From assembly GCA_029891385.1 (NCBI GenBank), contig CM057235.1, positions 11,855,501 to 11,919,500 on the forward strand: a DNA stretch of 64,000 nucleotides, given 5' to 3'. The translations under genes were made by a program, and so were the position numbers. Positions within the stretch are counted from its first letter, which is position 1, and the number at the start of each line of letters is the position of its first letter. This document shows positions 22,790 through 36,060 of the stretch, in pieces. The notes beneath the pieces are model-generated. The model was not told the DNA's origin and did not search any database. It saw only the letters and a program-made list of their open reading frames with translations. Source of the DNA: Erythroxylum novogranatense (lineage: Eukaryota > Streptophyta > Magnoliopsida > Malpighiales > Erythroxylaceae).

Positions 22790-25766
22790 CTTGACCTAAA
22801 GTCAATCACCTTGATATCTAATACCATAGGCGAGTACATGAGAATCAAAGTTCTTCTGTGACAATGGCTTTGTCAACGGATCAACAATATTCTGCTCTGT
22901 GGGAATTCTCTCTATCTTCACATCACCTCGACCAATGATCTCCCTGATCAGGTGATATCTGCGGAGTACGTGTTTGGATCGTTGATGAGACCTTGGTTCC
23001 TTCACCTGCGCAATAGCCTCATTGTTGTCACAATACAATCAGATGGGCCCATCACATTAGGAATCACACCAAGTTCAAGAATGAACTTCTTGATCCAAAC
23101 CGCTTCCTTTCTTTGCGTCTGAGCGGCAATGTACTCGCCTCGATCGTTGAATCGACGATCGTCTCTTGTTTGGAACTCTTCCAACTGACTACCCCGTCGT
23201 TCAGTGTGAATATGTAACCTGATTGGGATTTGGAATCATCCTTATCGATTGAAAACCGCATCAGATACCCGCCACTTTGAGATCTCCGTCTCCATATATC
23301 AGAAAACATCCTCGGTCCCTTCGCAAGTACTTGAGGATATTCTTGATGACCACCCAAAGGACCCTCACCAGATCCGATTGGTATCTCGCTCGTAACACTT
23401 AGAGCTTATGATACATCGGGTCTCGTACATAGCATAGCGTACATGATAGATCCTACCGCAGATGCATACGGGATCACATTCATGCGCATCCTCTCATCTT
23501 GTGTCTTAGGACACATAGATTTCGAGAGTGTTATCCTATGAGTCACGAGAAGGTACCCTCTCTTGGATTGCTCCATGCTAAACCTCTTCAGCATCTTGTC
23601 TATGTACTTTGATTGTGAAAGACCAAGCAATCTTTTGATCTATCTCTATAGATCCTTATCCCAAGGATATAAGTTGCTTCACCAAGGTCTTTCATGGCAA
23701 AATGTTTGGACAACCAAATCTTCACAGATTGTAGCATAGAGACATCGTTTCCTAGTAATAATATGCCATCTACATATAGCACAAGGAATACGATTGCAGC
23801 CCCCTTAACCTTCTTATACACACAGTGTTCACCCGAATTTTGTGAGAAACCAAACTCTTTGATTACCTCATCAAAACGGATATTCCAACTCCTGGATGCT
23901 TGCTTCAATCCATAGATGGATTTCTGAAGCTTGCATACCTTTTCGCCATCATAGGAGGTGAAGCCTTCAGTTGTGTCATATACACATCCTCGCCTAGATT
24001 TTCATTTAGAAAGTCGTCTTCACATCCATTTGCCATATCTCATAATCATAATGAGTGGCAATGGCTAGAGTACTCTAATGGATTTAAGATTGCTTATCGG
24101 GTCAAGGTCTCGTCAGTAGTCAATTCCTTGTCTTTGACGAAACCTTTAGCCACAAGCCTTGCTTTATAGGTAATTACATTACCATCTATGTCGGTTTTCT
24201 TTTTAAAAACCCATTTACACCCTATGGGTTTTATTTCTTTGGGTGCCTCAACCAAAGTCCATACTTGGTTTTCATACATGGAATCCATTTCACTTGCATG
24301 GCTTGAAGCCATTTCCTGCATCAACTCTTCGTAACCTCTTCATAGTAGTAGGCTCATTATCTTCTATGAGCAATACGTCATTCTTTTCATTCACGAAATC
24401 CATATCTCTCGGAGCAGAGCATATCCTACGTGACCTACAATTTCATGTGTTATAGAAAGTTGAATCACATTTCATCTGTATGAGTCACAGCTTGAGTTCA
24501 GCGATTGATCTGCGTCTGTTTCGAGCATTTTGAACTTCTTCAAGTTCAATTTTGCTCCCACTGTCTTCTTGTAAAAGAAACTCTTTCTCTAAAAAGAAAA
24601 CATGCCTTGAAACAAACACCTTTTGTTCCTCAGCATGGTAGAATTGATATCCCATTGTTTCTTTAGGATATCCTACAAACAAACACTTGTCAGACTTTGC
24701 ATAAAGTTTATCTGACTGTGTCCGCTTCACATAAGCAGGACAACCCCAAACTTTCAAATGAGTAAGATAGGGTCTATTGTTAGTCCACATCTCATATGGA
24801 GTAACATCAACTGTCTTTGATGGAACTCTGTTTAGCAAATAAACAACTGTCTCGATTGCATACCCCCAAAAGGATTTTGGTAACTTTGCAAAGCCCATCA
24901 TCGATCGTACCATGTCTAACAAGGTTCGATTTCTCCTCTCAGCCACACCATTATGCTGTGGTGTGTAAGGAGGAGTCCATTGAGATAAAATCCCATTATC
25001 TCTGAGATAATCTAAAAACTGTTGGTCTAAGTATTCCCCACCACGATCGGATCGTAATGTCTTGATACTTTTCCCAAGTTGGTTTTCTACTTCATTTCTG
25101 AATTGTTTGAACTTTTCAAATGCTTCAGATTTGTATATCATCGAATCTGAACCCATATCGAGAATAATCATCGATAAAGGTAATGAAGTAAAGACAACCA
25201 CTTCTAGCATGGATGGACATCGGACCACATACATCTCAATATATTAGGTCTAATACTCGATCAAGACGTTCACCCTTTCCTTAAAGGGTAACTTAGTCAT
25301 CTTGCACGATAAACAAGATTCACATGTGTCTTATGATTCATAATCAAATGACCCTAAACTTCCACTCTTATGGAGCTTAGCTATCGTCTCTCATTTATAT
25401 GGCCATGCGACAATGCCATAAGTAAGTTGATTTTAAATTATCTCGTTTATGTCTTTTCGTGTCATTGACATTCATAATTGGATGTGACATATCTAATATG
25501 TAAATTTCATTGCATAATGTACCAGTACCATAAAGCATTCCATTCAAACTAATAGAACAACCATTGTTACTAAAAGTCAAATGGAAACCAAACTCTATTT
25601 AAACAAGAAATGCATAATATGTTCTTTGTTAAAACAGTACAACATAACGCTCATCTAATTTAATTACAAGCCCACCGGGAGTGACAAAAGTAAGTGCCTA
25701 CGGCTAATGCAGCAACTCTTGCTCCATTTTCCACACGCAGGTCTATCTCTCCCTTCATGAGTCATC
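22790..25766 (-). pseudogene. copia pol: integrase, reverse transcriptase, RNase H (element G)
   Basis: Pre-integrase zinc region remnant: STYLWHC (near 25400). Integrase core (25234-24485): TLRSDRGGEY with a catalytic Asp, and TPPYTPQHNGVAERRNRTLLD with the catalytic Glu; GKSIKT and KVWGCPAYVKR are also seen. RT: WTLVEAP, CKWVFKKK and ARLVAKGF (24324-24094), then KQASRSWN and the active-site region (23908-23600). The usual YVDD reads YVDG because of GGC at 23767-23765. RNase H and tail: 23630-22802. Frames change several times. The changed metal-binding Asp alone would kill polymerase activity. Element B still has YVDD at this place, so the change is specific to G. Confidence 0.93.
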
Positions 25767-26710
25767 TCATCGTCCCCGAGGCCCCGTGATATCATTGCAT
25801 ATGTGTGAGCCACAACCGGTATCTAATACCCATATGTTATGGTCAGAAACAGTATTAACCTCAATCACAAACATACCTGAAGAAGTCAAGGCATCTGATG
25901 CCTTCTTCTGCTTCAATTCTTCCAGATAGACTTTACAGTTCCTCTTCCAGTGGCCAGTCTTGCCACAATGGAAGCAAGTTACTTTTGATGTAGATTCTTT
26001 GGTTTTCTTTTTGGCTGCACTTCCTTTTGGTTTCTTAAACCTTTTCTTCTTCAGTTTCCTTTTCTTGGAAGCAGAAGAAGAGTCCACCACAAGCACTGCC
26101 TTGGTATCCTTCTTGATAGCTTGCTCTGCTGTCTTGAGCAGATTTATCAACTCAGGGATTCTCGTGAATATTTGGTTCATCCGATAGTTTAACACAAACT
26201 TTGAATAACTATCAGACAATTCAACTAGAATTAAGTCAATACTTAATTCATAATCCATAACAAAACCTAAGACGACCAACCTCTCAATATACCCATTCAT
26301 CTTCAGTGCATACTGCACTACAGATGAACCTGGAGTCATCTTAGTAGTGAAGAGTAACCTCGAGGTCTCGAACCTTTCAGACCGAGCTTGCTCATCAAAA
26401 AGCTCTCTAAGATGATACACTATGGTATGAGCATCCATAGACTCATGCTGCTTCTGCAGCTCTGTGACATCGAGGCGGGCATAATACAGGTAGCCATGTC
26501 ACTGTCTTTAAGATGCTTTCGATATACTTTCTGATCCTCATCAAAAGTATCAGCAGCAGGTAGATCAGGAAGTGGAACATCTAGGACATATCCCAGTTCC
26601 TCAAATCTGAGAACAATTCTCATATTTCTCAGCCAATCGAGAAAGTTGGGTCCAGTTAATTTGTTCGTGTCCATTAGTGAGCGCAAGTTCACACTGGAAG
26701 TCATCTTCAA
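25767..26710 (-). pseudogene. copia gag with zinc knuckle and start of protease (element G)
   Basis: The frame opens at 26710 as MKMTSSVNLRSL. Met 26704 is the start conserved with A. A break near 26440 shifts to a second long frame (26438-25767): DAHTIVYHLRELFDEQARS, YALKMNGYIERLVVLGF, a Lys-rich linker, and a CCHC knuckle CFHCGKTGHWKRNC (residues 155-168 of that frame, about 25976-25935). The protease motif WVLDTGCGSHIC follows at residues 203-214 with catalytic Asp 206. Copia proteases usually have Ser after DTGC, and here it is Gly. The frame ends soon after, so protease is broken. Gag packages the RNA and protease matures the polyprotein. Confidence 0.93.
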
Positions 26711-28810
26711 TAACCTATAGGGAAAGAGAGAAAGAATGTTAGAATATAATTACATGCATGATCATAAGGACTTGCATGACATGCATATGGCTCCCACTAG
26801 TTTCAAAGAATCCATAACCCTCATTACGAATCCAAGAAACATTATGACAAAATGTCCTAGTGGGTCGATATCCGACATTCCTAAAAATGACCTTGGGTTT
26901 ACCCAACAAGCCACCTTAGGTCAATCGGTAGGTATCAGTCATACCAATTGCATCATAGATATCCGACATTACTAAAAATGACCTTGGGTTTGCCCAACAA
27001 GCCACCTTAGATCAATCGGCAGGTATCGATCATACCACTTACATCTTAGGTGCAATTATCGACTAGTGCTATCAACTCGTGATGTATGCACACACATTGG
27101 GTTATCAACTCTTGATGTGCATACATCTGATGTACACTACCCAATTTCGCCTCTGTCCACGTTGACCTTGAGTTTACTCAACAAATCAACGCTTCTAGTG
27201 AAAACTGACCTATTAATCTGAAAATCTTATTTTCATGGTTCGAACATATCCGTATAGAGTGAGCTTGGGTTTACCCAACAACCCAACTCTATAAGAACTC
27301 TGGTTCTCCCCATATTAATGGAAGGCGTTAGTTTTCTTATGAAGTGTGAGGGTTTATAGGTCTCATCTTCTACTTCTCCAAGCTATAGGATTATAGTCAC
27401 CATGACTATATGGAAAGATTTAGGGCAATTCATCAATCACATTGAATCTATACCTAAAATCATCTATCATCCCATCTTTGCATGTTGTAGTCGACTGGTG
27501 CATGTGCTAGTCGACTGGTGCATGTGCCAGTCGACTGGTACATGTGCTAGTCGACTACAATGGATTACTGTGCACGAACTAGTCGACTGGTGCATGTGCT
27601 AGTCGACTACTATGGATTACTGTGCACGAGCCACCGACCGGTGCATGTCTACGATCGGTGTACGTATAATGACCGTACATGTGCTAGTCGACTGGAACAT
27701 GTACTGGCATACTCTCTAATCGGCTAATTTCTCAATCCATGTAGTTCAAATTCACAATACCAAGTATAATATCTTTTACTATGATGTACCAATGAAACAC
27801 TTTCATTGTATCATGCTTACCATATATAGTTATACTATACATGAAACTTGAAATCGATGAATACACTACTATTTATTTAGATTTCCAAATAATTTTAGAA
27901 TATCAAACTATCACCCTAAGTATCTCTAGGTAGTCTAAACTTTATCAAGACTACTTCGGCACTGGTCACAAAATTTGTGACGGCCAAAACAATCAAGATA
28001 AGGGAATATACTAACGAGACGCTAATGAGACATATTTGACATCTGAAAATTTTTGGAAACCCAATTTCAAGAAATTCAATTTGGAAAGCATACAACATCA
28101 ATATAACACATTTTTAATCACATTAAAAATGATCCAAGGCATTGGAATTGAGAAATACACATTCATTCATTCCAAACAAAACAGCTCCAGCAACTTTCTC
28201 CAAACTGCTAAGCTATGTCTTTTGCTTGAAAAACTCATTGAAACAATTTCAATAAATTCTGAGAAAATTACAGAGGTTACAACATGTTCACAAAATGCTC
28301 CATGAAGTTTTGCAGGATTTATTTCCATCAAAAACTCATCCAACCTCAGCAACAAAGCCAATATAGAATCTATGTTCCTCAATACAATTATTCCCAGCAG
28401 CACACAATAAATTCTCAAATAAATAGTAAATCACCTCGAAAACATTTTTCCATTCTCATAGACATTCATAAACATCTTAGAGACATGTAGGTGAAAGAAA
28501 ATCCGAAAATAAATATTTCTAAAATTTATTCTCGAATTTACAAGCATGTCTGTTCATTGAAAGTGCACAAACACAGCAACCAGAACATTAGGGAATAAAT
28601 TAACAAAACCATATCAAATCACATTGATAAATTCCGAGCTTCCACAGACATATGCAAAAACATCTTGGGAACATATGTGGGCAAGAAAATTTCAAAAAAC
28701 AATATCTCTATACTGATTTCGAATTTGACATTTACAACATGCATCATCGTCACAAGCAATAGGCAACTCCGACCTAGTCATGATTTCTTCGTTATATACG
28801 ACACAAGTGT
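26711..28810 (-). other. long 5' leader of element G
   Basis: About 2.1 kb lies between primer site and gag, without coding potential. It holds four hairpins with a 4-base loop (about 26893-26906, 26984-26997, 27168-27181, 27265-27278) and the GTCGAC array (27490-27692). The layout matches that of the A leader, and the third hairpin carries the same paired change in both. Confidence 0.85.
27487..27700. repeat. 20-bp GTCGAC palindrome array, diverged form (element G leader)
   Basis: GTCGAC lies at 27490, 27510, 27530, 27550, 27582, 27602 and 27687. The first four are exactly 20 bp apart. Flanks differ from A and F: the unit is AGTCGACTGGTGCATGTGCT rather than AAGTCGACTTAT plus spacer. Only the core octamer AGTCGACT is shared with A and F. 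Confidence 0.9.
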
Positions 28811-28821
28811 CTCTGATACCA
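28811..28821 (-). other. primer binding site of element G (tRNA-iMet)
   Basis: The minus strand reads TGGTATCAGAG, one base inside the 5' LTR end. It is the same primer as in A, E and H. Confidence 0.92.
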
Positions 28822-28822
28822 C

Positions 28823-30650
28823 TGTAGGAAAATCCCGGTGGGAGCATCACATGCCCAAGGTGCGGAAAACAAAAATTTTATTTCCGGGACCTTCCCGAAA
28901 GCCAGGATCCATGTGACTATATAACAAAGTCAAACCAAAACGACCAAAGGAGACCGTCTCTAACGGTATCCACGCAGAGATCGGAGAACCTAACCGGGAC
29001 AAACCCTTTGACCCGGGAATAGCTAGAACAAATTAAAGAGTGCTAGCTCTTACCTTTGTCCTTGGAGAGCTTGAGAAAACGATGGAGAATGCTTGGAGAG
29101 AAGCTGAAGCTTGAAAGATGATGAAAATGATGCTCGTATGCTTTTAGAAGGAAACTCTTTCTTCTTCTTTCAAAAGCCAACGAACCTACACATCTTTTTT
29201 CACCCTTTTTTATATGTCTTTAACATCACTAAAGACATTTAATGCAACATGGTGAGGTGTGTTCCACGTTAGCCACTTTATATATATATATATATATAAA
29301 GTTAAAAAGATAGGCATCTTCTCCATCTTCCACGTTAACATATATATATATTAATTAATTAATTAATTAGATATATATATATATAAATGTTGAAGTGGTC
29401 CAGTCACACTAGGGTCAGTCCTACCGGCCTATCGGGTCCCGGTATGGAAAAACCACCGAAAACTTTTTTCAGCAATATCGATGTCGCGATCTCATCGGGA
29501 CATGTCTTGATCTCATCGGGATCCATTTAATCCGATTGCTCTCCATATATTGGATCTCTATCCAAAACTATTTTACAAATTCTTCGAGTCACTCTTATGC
29601 GTGTGACCCATTAGGTTCCCGGTTATGTTGGCCACTTAAATCAACACTTAATCCAAGCAAGTCATGAGCGGTATCTAGCAACACATCATGACCCCCAATT
29701 GACCAGAAAGTAATTGGTTTGACGAATGAATCTATATTCATCATGAACCATATCACGAACCTTTCCATAGACAATTACCGTGCAATTCGTCCTTTCACCA
29801 TGCTATACCCCACTTGGTTATGGGTATGGGCAAAGTGTCAACTCTTACTAGACTGACTACGTCAAATCTAGTCCAAGTGATTTCAGTTCTTATCCTGGGA
29901 CTCATTACTTAATATGTCAATGAAGACACTCTTCATGACATATGTACTCTGATCAGAGATTTTCAAGTAATGACCCTAACAAGAGGCCATGGGTATCATC
30001 TTCTGCTATCACAGAAGTGGTGAATCCTCTATTGGCTGCTCAATTACCTTCGAATACCTCAAACTGTACCTAAGCACCACCCTACGAGCGACCTCTGTAA
30101 GGCAACAAGGAATGGAGTCAAAGCACAGAATCAGTATCCAAGATATCCTTGAGTACCTCAAGTCTAAGGATACTTGCACCATTGCTATGATGAGATTATC
30201 ACTGACATTAGAATAGGACATCCATGTGATGATCTCATAGAAGGTCATCCAATGTACTTACTACCTTTAGTAAGCATCCACATCTCAACCCTAAATATCT
30301 CATATTTACAGTTTCTGAGATCCACTGCTTGGTCAAATCAAGGAGCTTGAGATGTGCTAGTCTCTCCGGATTACCGACGTCTAGTTTCAGTAATCCTATG
30401 ACTAGGGATAATTTAGATACTGACATAATTGAACATGATAGGAATCTCAGTAGTATGATCACATCACAATTTCCTTCATGCTATGTCATGTACCATGGAA
30501 TTCATTAATTTGCTTATTGAACAATATCAGTTCATAAATAATGAACAGCAAAGTAATGAAATTTGTCTTTCTTTATTTATTCATAAGGTATGTACACAAC
30601 TTTGTACAAAATGTGCTAAAGGCGATTGCCTTTAAGGCACTACTCTAACA
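28823..30650 (-). repeat. 5' LTR of element G
   Basis: The LTR is 1828 bp with the same ends as the 3' LTR, followed by CTTAT (30651-30655). The microsatellite tracts near 29280-29300 and 29340-29386 differ in length from the 3' LTR. A few substitutions in the first 70 bp (four counted by eye) show time since insertion. Confidence 0.95.
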
Positions 30651-30655
30651 CTTAT

Positions 30656-31647
30656 GTCTCAGTAACAGGAGACACCTTAGTGTCACAGGAGCAGCTATAG
30701 GCCCTTCTAGGCATGCCTATTTACCCACAACTAAGACTTGGCAGTTTTAAAACAAAACATTTCACATTTCAAAATTACATGTAAATAATGTAGTGCATAA
30801 TATATGACTTTATTTCATTTTGGGCCAATTGAACTTATTCATTGACATTTGATCAAACTTATCATGCCTTATAAATACAAGCATATGCAATAATGCATCA
30901 ATAAAAGTATTGAGTCATCATACATTATGTATATTCACATAATTAGAAAATAGTTCTAATACAATCCTAATTATCAAACCCCTCAAACAATTGATGGTCC
31001 GGAATTACCACAATATTAGAATCACATGATAACGAACTAATGTATAAGTATGAATTCGTTTCCTTATGCCTAAATTGAACACATCCATTCTCACTCGAAC
31101 AAACTTATCATACCTTATAAACATAAACATTTTTAATAATGCACCAATGAATGCATTAAGTAATTACACTTTACATGTATTCACATAAGTTCCCGATTCA
31201 CAAACATTCATAACTAACATATTACTCTTATTCTTTAACTCACATTATCATTCATAAATAATCTTCATTCCTTCAACAACTTATAAGTTCCAAAATTAGA
31301 TACTTTGTTATCAAATAACAAATTTCTTATGTTTTTACTTCAATTAAAAATCTAAATCTTATTTAACCTTTAATTAAACTATTCCACATCAAACTAGGTT
31401 TATTTTACACCTTAATTAAGTCTAATTACACTATTATAAAATATCTTAACCTTACATAGTCTAACAATTGCTCAAAACCATCCTTTTCTCCTTCCTAAGT
31501 AGTTCGTACGACCGTGGGAATGAACCTTACAAATCTCATGCCCACAACCTCCAATTTGTTTCAAAAACTTAACATCTTCACTTCCATTCAACACAGCTTC
31601 ACTAAAGTCCGTCAATTTCACTTTAATTCTACCTTTTTCATGCTTCA
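30656..31647 (-). repeat. old repeat J, segment 2 (between G and H)
   Basis: This is about 1 kb of AT-rich DNA without a supportable ORF, starting just after G's CTTAT and ending in CTTCA (31643-31647), the duplication flanking H. It includes short LTR-like blocks such as GGAGACACCTTAGTG near 30669. I see no gene. Confidence 0.4.
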
Positions 31648-34600
31648 TGTTGGGCCTCGATTCGCTTTAAGCACGTTTACTTTATTTTGAGGTTTAGATT
31701 GATTAATTGCTTTTAATTAGAATAATTTGAGATTTAGTGCTTAATTTATAGAAATTAATTGAAAGGGTTTAGTTAAAATTAGAATTTTGAGAAATTCTTA
31801 GAAATTAAAAGAATAAGTTAGTGTAGGATTAAATTAGGAAGTTGTTTAGGTTTTAAGGCTTAAGATTTAGCAAATGGGCTTTTAGCCCATTTAAATGCCA
31901 TTAAATTAATAATAAGGAAATCAAATGAAGGGGGCTTGGATAAAGAGTGTAATGGACGGATTTTATAAGGAAAAAGGAAGGAAGAATCAATTGAAAGGAA
32001 GTAGGATCTTAAAACTACGTAGTTTTGTTAGGTTAATTAGGTTAGAAGTTAAATCCCTAAGACTTTTAAAGGAGGACCACCGAAACTACAAGGAATAAGA
32101 GACTTTCGAAACTTATAGAAAAGAGAAGGGAGAAGAGAAGACTTCGGTGGATTGGAGAAGAAGAAGAAGAAGAAGAAAAGAGTAAGAACTTGACTTAGTT
32201 TACTTTAGAAAGAAAGGTTTAAGGGTTTGCTTGCTTAAGGAGAAGGGAAGAGAAGGAGCTTAAGTTTTCCTTAAAAGCAAAAGAGAATTTCGTGGGTCTT
32301 GTCTTAAGGTAAGGATTTTCGGTTTCTTTGATTTATTTAGGTAGGTTCTAGCTTAAATGGCTTAGTTAAGGTATGGGTAAAGTTAGATAGTTGTTATTCC
32401 AAGTTTTCATATCCTTAGGAAGTCAAATTTTGCTATCTTTGATGAATATGGGATACTTTTGTTTAATGAAGGTGAAGTGAGGCTAGTGGAGGAAGAAGCA
32501 AGGCCTTTGGATCAATCTTAAAGTGAAAAGAATTAAGGTGGGTGGTTCTTTAATAATCGAGTAATAAGTATATGGAACTTTTATAATCAATGCTTTCCAA
32601 TGACTTTGTTTTTGTGAATAATGTACTTTTGTAATATGTTTAACTTGTAGATGTAATTCGTTGATTGTGAATGCATGTTGAAATGATTGAATATTGGTTT
32701 CGGATAAAATGGATTTGTAAGGCCAGTTACGGCTAATACTTTCAAATTGTGTGAAATGTGCTATCTTTGAATTTGTGGTGGTCCATTTTAAGTCAGTGCA
32801 CTGCTCATTATAGGCTTCTCCGCCTCACTTTTGCTAGTGGCCGTGGAGTTCTTTTAAGAACTCCTATTAGTTATGACTACACATGACCGCTTCAGAAATG
32901 TGTAGTACGCTCTGCTTCGGATCCACCCGAATCATTTTTCTGTGCTTATGTGATAGTTGAGTTGTAAATTGTCTATGTGATGATTTTTTGTAAAATGATC
33001 TTGTTGGTTGAAATGAGTAAATAATGGATTTTGCTTATTGCTTGTTTATTAAATTATCACCCACGGAGCGTGGTGCTCACCCCATTTCCTCCACAGGTAT
33101 TGAGCGAGAATCGAGTCACCGTGATCGGGATTGAGGCAACTCCGATGCAATTTTGCTTTTGAAGTTGTGTTTGAAGTTATATTTTCGAGAAAACAGGCTT
33201 TAGGTCGCATTTTGGACCTTTATGTAATTTTTGCTACTTTCGATGTAAACGGGTCAAAATGCCCTCTAAAGTTTGTATTATTTATACTTTCTTTGTAAAT
33301 GAAACAAAAGTATGGTTTTAGTGTAGGTTTGATACATGTTGTATGCTTGAGAATGTCAAAAGAAAAAAAAATGAATGAAAGCATGGAACTTGATTGATTG
33401 GAATTGAAGAAAGGCCTAGGAGTAAGATTACCTTGCGATTTGAGAATGTGTAGAAGTTTAAGAGTGTGTTGCTGCCTTGGAACATTGAATTCTTATGCAG
33501 GTTGTAGCAAAGGATTGAAAATTTGGGTTAGGTGGAGAATAGGGGAGGTGCTGTCCAATTTTTGTTAAAATTGGACAGCAACTTCACCTAGGGTTTAGAG
33601 TACTTTAGAGCTTGATTTAGCTTAGGTGGTCTTCTTGAAGAATGTAGAAGATGATTAGATCTTTCCAATGACATAAATTTTGTCATATTTGGACTTAAGA
33701 TGAAGAAGTTATGAGAATGGAAAGGTTTCAGCCACTGTTGGAACCACTAGAATTTTGCAGCACCTTGAGAAGCCTTTTTCACCCTCTTAGAGACTGATCT
33801 GGCTTTTGCGTTCTTCACGAAAAATGTAGCTTATCTTCTCCTCTTATAATTTGATGTATGATTTGCAATGTTTGAATATGGGAGTAAGAAGTTATGAGCA
33901 TTTGAAGATTGTTGTTACTGTTCATGCTGCAAAATTACTGTTCCATTGGTTAGTTTTTAGGCTGAAACTTCAAGTGGGTTTTTACCCTCTTTAATGATTG
34001 AATTGATTTTTGTTATCTTCATGAAACTTGTAGATCTTCTTTTTATCTTTCCAACGAGGTATAATGTGTCATATTTCGACTTGTGTGTTAAAAGATATGA
34101 ATTTTCAAACTTTTGACACTGTGTAGGAAAACTTAGTTTTGGGCTGAAATTTTGAAGCAAATAATGACTCTTGTTATGGCTAAGGAGTATGGGAGCAAAA
34201 GTTATGATTTTGTAAAGTCTGAAATTTTCCTACAGATCCAGATTTCATCCTTAGGCGTGGCCACGCCTAGTTTCTAAATTTCTTAAACATGCCCACGCCT
34301 AATCTTTGAATGTCCTCCTCTTACTCTTTTGCTTGTATTTTTTTTTTGTTTGGCTTCTGATTCACTCGACTTTTGAAGCATTGGTTTTATAAGAAAAATT
34401 TCCTACCCTTTCATATAAATCTTAGAATTTTTGGGGATCCGATTGAAGTGAGGTTCGTTTCTATTCGCCCTAGAGATATGGAATTTCCTTTTAGCTTAGG
34501 AATCGGATTTAGTTATGGGCCCTAAAAAAATTAATTTTACTTGTGGATAATTAGGGTGAATTTAGCAAGTTTTGTTCGGATGACAATAAATTAAGTTCAA

Positions 34601-34703
34601 TTTTAAGTTTCTTTCGTGGTGAGGAATCCCTCCCTCGTGAGATGCGCGTCCGGATGTCACGTTGGACGTCGGGCACGCGACTCACCGGGGAGGGGTTCCA
34701 ACA
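31648..34703 (+). repeat. 5' LTR of gypsy element H
   Basis: The LTR is 3056 bp with terminal inverted TGTTGG and CCAACA. The right end is set by the primer site 4 bases on, and the left end by flanking CTTCA. It contains ACGGAGCGTGGTGCTCACC (about 33062) and an 18-bp perfect palindrome at 34252-34269. No second copy exists in the window. Confidence 0.88.
34252..34269. repeat. perfect 18-bp palindrome in H LTR
   Basis: TAGGCGTGGCCACGCCTA is its own reverse complement. A half-site CCACGCCTA follows at 34293-34301. The surrounding LTR is AT-rich, so this GC- and CpG-rich block stands out. Confidence 0.85.
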
Positions 34704-34707
34704 CTTA

Positions 34708-34723
34708 TGGTATCAGAGCCAGG
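34708..34723 (+). other. primer binding site of element H
   Basis: TGGTATCAGAGCCAGG lies 4 bases after the LTR end and is complementary to initiator Met-tRNA. Confidence 0.92.
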
Positions 34724-34925
34724 TTGTAGGTTCGGGAATTTAGGGTTTTGGTGGATGTGTTTGAAAGTAACTTATGTGTATTGATGTGTTATTTTGAATT
34801 GTTTTAAATGCTTTTCAATGTGGATTTTGCATGAATTTTTGCATAAACTAAAGTGTTCGAAATACTGTGAAAATTTTTTTTTGCATGAACTAAGATTTTC
34901 ACTGGTTTTCTTTTGAAGGATTAAT

Positions 34926-36060
34926 ATGCCACGTCGGGGTAGAACCCGAGGGACTCGATCTCCCTCAAGTTCTCGCCAGGGGAGTACAGATGAGTCTCAT
35001 ATCCCACAAGATACAGGGACACATTCTGCTCCTGGCCCTGAGGCACCCAGTGTGCAACCTGAGGAGCCTCCTCCTCCTCCTCCTCCTACTGTGCCGGTTA
35101 TGGACCCGCAAGTCTTCCAGGCCTTTGCCCAGGCTTTCACTTTTGCCATGGGTCAAGGGTCTCAAGCTTCCGTGCCAGTTTCTGATGTGAGAGGTGAACA
35201 GTTTGATAAATCATGGAAGTTCGAGCGGTGGACTTTCATGGTACCACCAATCTCAAGAAGCGAGTCTTGGTTGAAGAGGACGAAGAGTCTGGTTCGATGA
35301 AATGTTACGATGAGGAGAAGCTAGAGTATGCTATCAGCCTATTACAGAGTGATGCTCTTCACTGGTGGGAGTCAGTCCCACAGAATCAGGCTGTACCACC
35401 AGTCCTTTCATGGAGGGATTTTGGAGATTTGTTCAGGAAGAAGTATCTTTCCCGGGTCTACTTGCAGGATAAGGCCAGGGAATTTCTCAATTTGACTCAG
35501 AGGGAGATGACTGTTACCGAGTATGAGTTGAGATTCACTCAGTTGTCGAGATATGCAGCTCATATTGTGGCCAGTGAGGAGGATAAATGCTGGAAGTTTG
35601 AGGGAGGCCTCCACTTGGGCATCAGAGAGAAGGTAATGCTTTATAACTTCATGATTATCGCACTGGTGGATGCTTGCACTCAGCCGAGAAGTGGAGAATA
35701 TCGAACGTGATGTCGATAGGAAGAGAAAGAGCAGAGCGCGATCATTCAGAGAGAGGGGGTGTGCGGCAACGGTGACGAGGTGGTAAGAGTGTCCGGACTC
35801 AGAGTCAGGGAGGTAGTAGTGGCCCTCAGCAGAGCAGACAGTTCAGAGCAGAGTCAGTACAGGCTTCCTCAGTAGGAGGAAATAACAGAACTGAGAGAAG
35901 CAGGAACCAGATTCCTCCGTGTGAGCACTGTGGGCACCTGCATCGAGGAGAGTGCTATAGGTTGTCTGGTGCATGTTTCAAGTGTGGGGAGAAGGGACAC
36001 AGAATCAGAGAGTGTCCTCAGATGCTCAGAGGAGAAGGATCTCAGCCTCAGGTTCAGAGG
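34926..36060 (+). pseudogene. gypsy gag (element H)
   Basis: The start MPRRGRTRGTRSPSSSRQG is followed by a Pro-rich stretch, then FQAFAQAFTFAMG. A frameshift near 35213 leads to AVDFHGTTN, CYDEEKLEYAISLLQSDALHWWESV and DLFRKKYLSRVYLQDKAREFL, the retrotransposon gag domain. Further frame changes after 35690 precede a Cys/His region, [12 protein letters not shown] (about 35918) and the zinc knuckle [14 protein letters not shown] (35974-36015). Gag would form the particle and bind RNA. At least three breaks make it non-functional. Confidence 0.9.

Larger units (their letters stand above)
20956..30650 (-). mobile_element. complete Ty1/copia element G with target duplication CTTAT
   Basis: The element is 9695 bp. 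LTRs are at 20956-22779 (3') and 28823-30650 (5'), flanked by perfect 5-bp duplications CTTAT (20951-20955 and 30651-30655). On the minus strand the order is 5' LTR, primer site, leader of about 2.1 kb, gag with zinc knuckle, protease, integrase, RT, RNase H, purine tract, 3' LTR. This proves a complete, unrecombined insertion. Coding parts carry frameshifts and stops, and the RT active site is altered, so it is not autonomous. It serves as the reference for the family that includes A, B and F. Confidence 0.96.

Noticed and set aside
28811..28821. tRNA-like match (TGGTATCAGAG) as a tRNA gene, also at 2445, 19240 and 34708
   Set aside because: Only the 3' acceptor complement is present, immediately next to LTR ends. 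These are primer sites, not tRNA genes.
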